Shown: piece after piece, positions 59,530 through 59,857 of the stretch
How the letters are laid out: the number at the start of each line of letters is the position of its first letter
How positions within the stretch are numbered: the stretch's first letter is position 1
Assembly: GCA_017540815.1 (NCBI GenBank)
Contig: JAFYAI010000031.1
Span: forward strand, 1 to 59,857
DNA length: 59,857 nucleotides
DNA from: Spirochaetales bacterium
GTDB taxonomy: Bacteria; Spirochaetota; GWE2-31-10; MWDO01
Direction of reading: 5' to 3'
Made by a program: the position numbers and the translations under genes
The notes under the pieces: model-generated
Databases searched by the model: none
What the model saw: the letters and a program-made list of their open reading frames with translations, nothing else
What the model was told of the DNA's origin: nothing

Positions 59530-59856
59530 TTAATTTATAATAGCCTTAAGCTGCTCTCTTAGCCTTGGCAGATCCTGTGTCACTGTTTCCCATACAACTT
59601 TGACATTTATGCCGTCATAATCATGAATTATTTTATTCCGCATTCCATAAATCGCTTTCCATGGGATAGACGGATTGTCTTTCTGAAATTCATCTTCGAG
59701 TTTGTGAGAAACTTCTCCAAGCTGACTGAGATTAAACGCACATACTTCAACAATCATTTCATTCTTTATAAAAGTGTCATAATCCATTCCACTTATGTAA
59801 TTTTCAATTTTATCAATCAGCGAAATCATTTTTGAGACAATAATCTTATCATCCAT
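59530..59856 (-). CDS. HepT-like HEPN ribonuclease (DUF86)
   Basis: The 108-residue helical protein ends its core with MRNKIIHDYDGIN, the RX4-6H motif of HEPN RNases, and has QLGEVSHKL and PWKAIYGM as in HepT toxins paired with MntA. Its start lies one base from the window end, so the partner antitoxin, expected just upstream, is out of view. Confidence 0.85.
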   Translation of the reverse strand: MDDKIIVSKMISLIDKIENYISGMDYDTFIKNEMIVEVCAFNLSQLGEVSHKLEDEFQKDNPSIPWKAIYGMRNKIIHDYDGINVKVVWETVTQDLPRLREQLKAIIN

Positions 59857-59857
59857 A

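Noticed and set aside
1-59857. tRNA, rRNA, CRISPR arrays, transposases and prophage genes
   Set aside because: Intergenic regions were read for T-loop, repeat-spacer and inverted terminal patterns; none was convincing, and no open frame resembles a transposase, integrase or phage structural protein.

Overview
The window reads as chromosomal DNA of a host-associated, motile spirochaete, most likely a Treponema relative. The main evidence is the che operon at 24.8-29.6 kb. It encodes CheA with an enlarged dimerisation region, a CheW-CheR fusion, CheX and CheY, an arrangement and fusion known from Treponema denticola. Moderate GC, abundant lipoproteins, fermentative D-lactate dehydrogenase, a FeoA-FeoB fusion and many small toxin-antitoxin loci fit this. 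Genus is inference; no rRNA or tRNA gene is present to test it.

Layout. 0-1.6 kb: end of murB and a membrane sugar-phosphate transferase. 1.7-7.3 kb: a minus-strand sulfur operon (metY, cysK, pyridoxal kinase, iscS, iscU, and an Rrf2 regulator with its own promoter). Three PLP enzymes and a PLP-making kinase sit together, and the promoter carries inverted GTAGGTA half-sites. 7.6-10 kb: feoAB, divergent from it, behind a possible Fur box. 10-12.4 kb: a membrane von Willebrand A protein and a YqeY-like protein. 12.5-14.8 kb: an AT-rich island with a LysM protein whose C-terminus resembles polymorphic toxin type 44, a six-codon leader ORF in front of it, and three small or membrane proteins behind it.

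14.8-19.8 kb: D-lactate dehydrogenase, a VapBC-like pair, a DUF1848 protein, an M20 peptidase, a YefM antitoxin with only a stub of its toxin, and SlyD. 20-23.6 kb: gltX-ruvA, a decayed MNT-HEPN pair and ruvB, whose mRNA looks leaderless. 23.7-29.6 kb: che operon. 29.6-31.8 kb: a long structured leader and two unrecognised AT-rich genes. 31.8-41.3 kb: purF, a large exported beta-helix protein, and an RND efflux pair whose pump carries a C-terminal PII-like domain.

41.3-47 kb: an intact Phd-ParE pair, a 365-nt structured leader before three lipoproteins, a Fic protein under a 42-bp perfect palindrome, and a PreA-like dehydrogenase preceded by a diverged copy of the Fic promoter. 47-59.9 kb: a cyclic-nucleotide-domain protein with a Ctp protease, split glycine decarboxylase, an AraC regulator, a RelB antitoxin with toxin stub, a lipoprotein metallo-hydrolase, an amino-acid-type chemoreceptor, an SLC12-like transporter, acpS and a HepT-like protein.

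The strongest candidates for undescribed biology are the LysM-toxin-44 locus, the alternative-pairing leader at 42.0-42.4 kb, the structured leader at 29.9-30.2 kb, the Fic palindrome with its second copy, and the repeated loss of toxins while their antitoxins remain intact.
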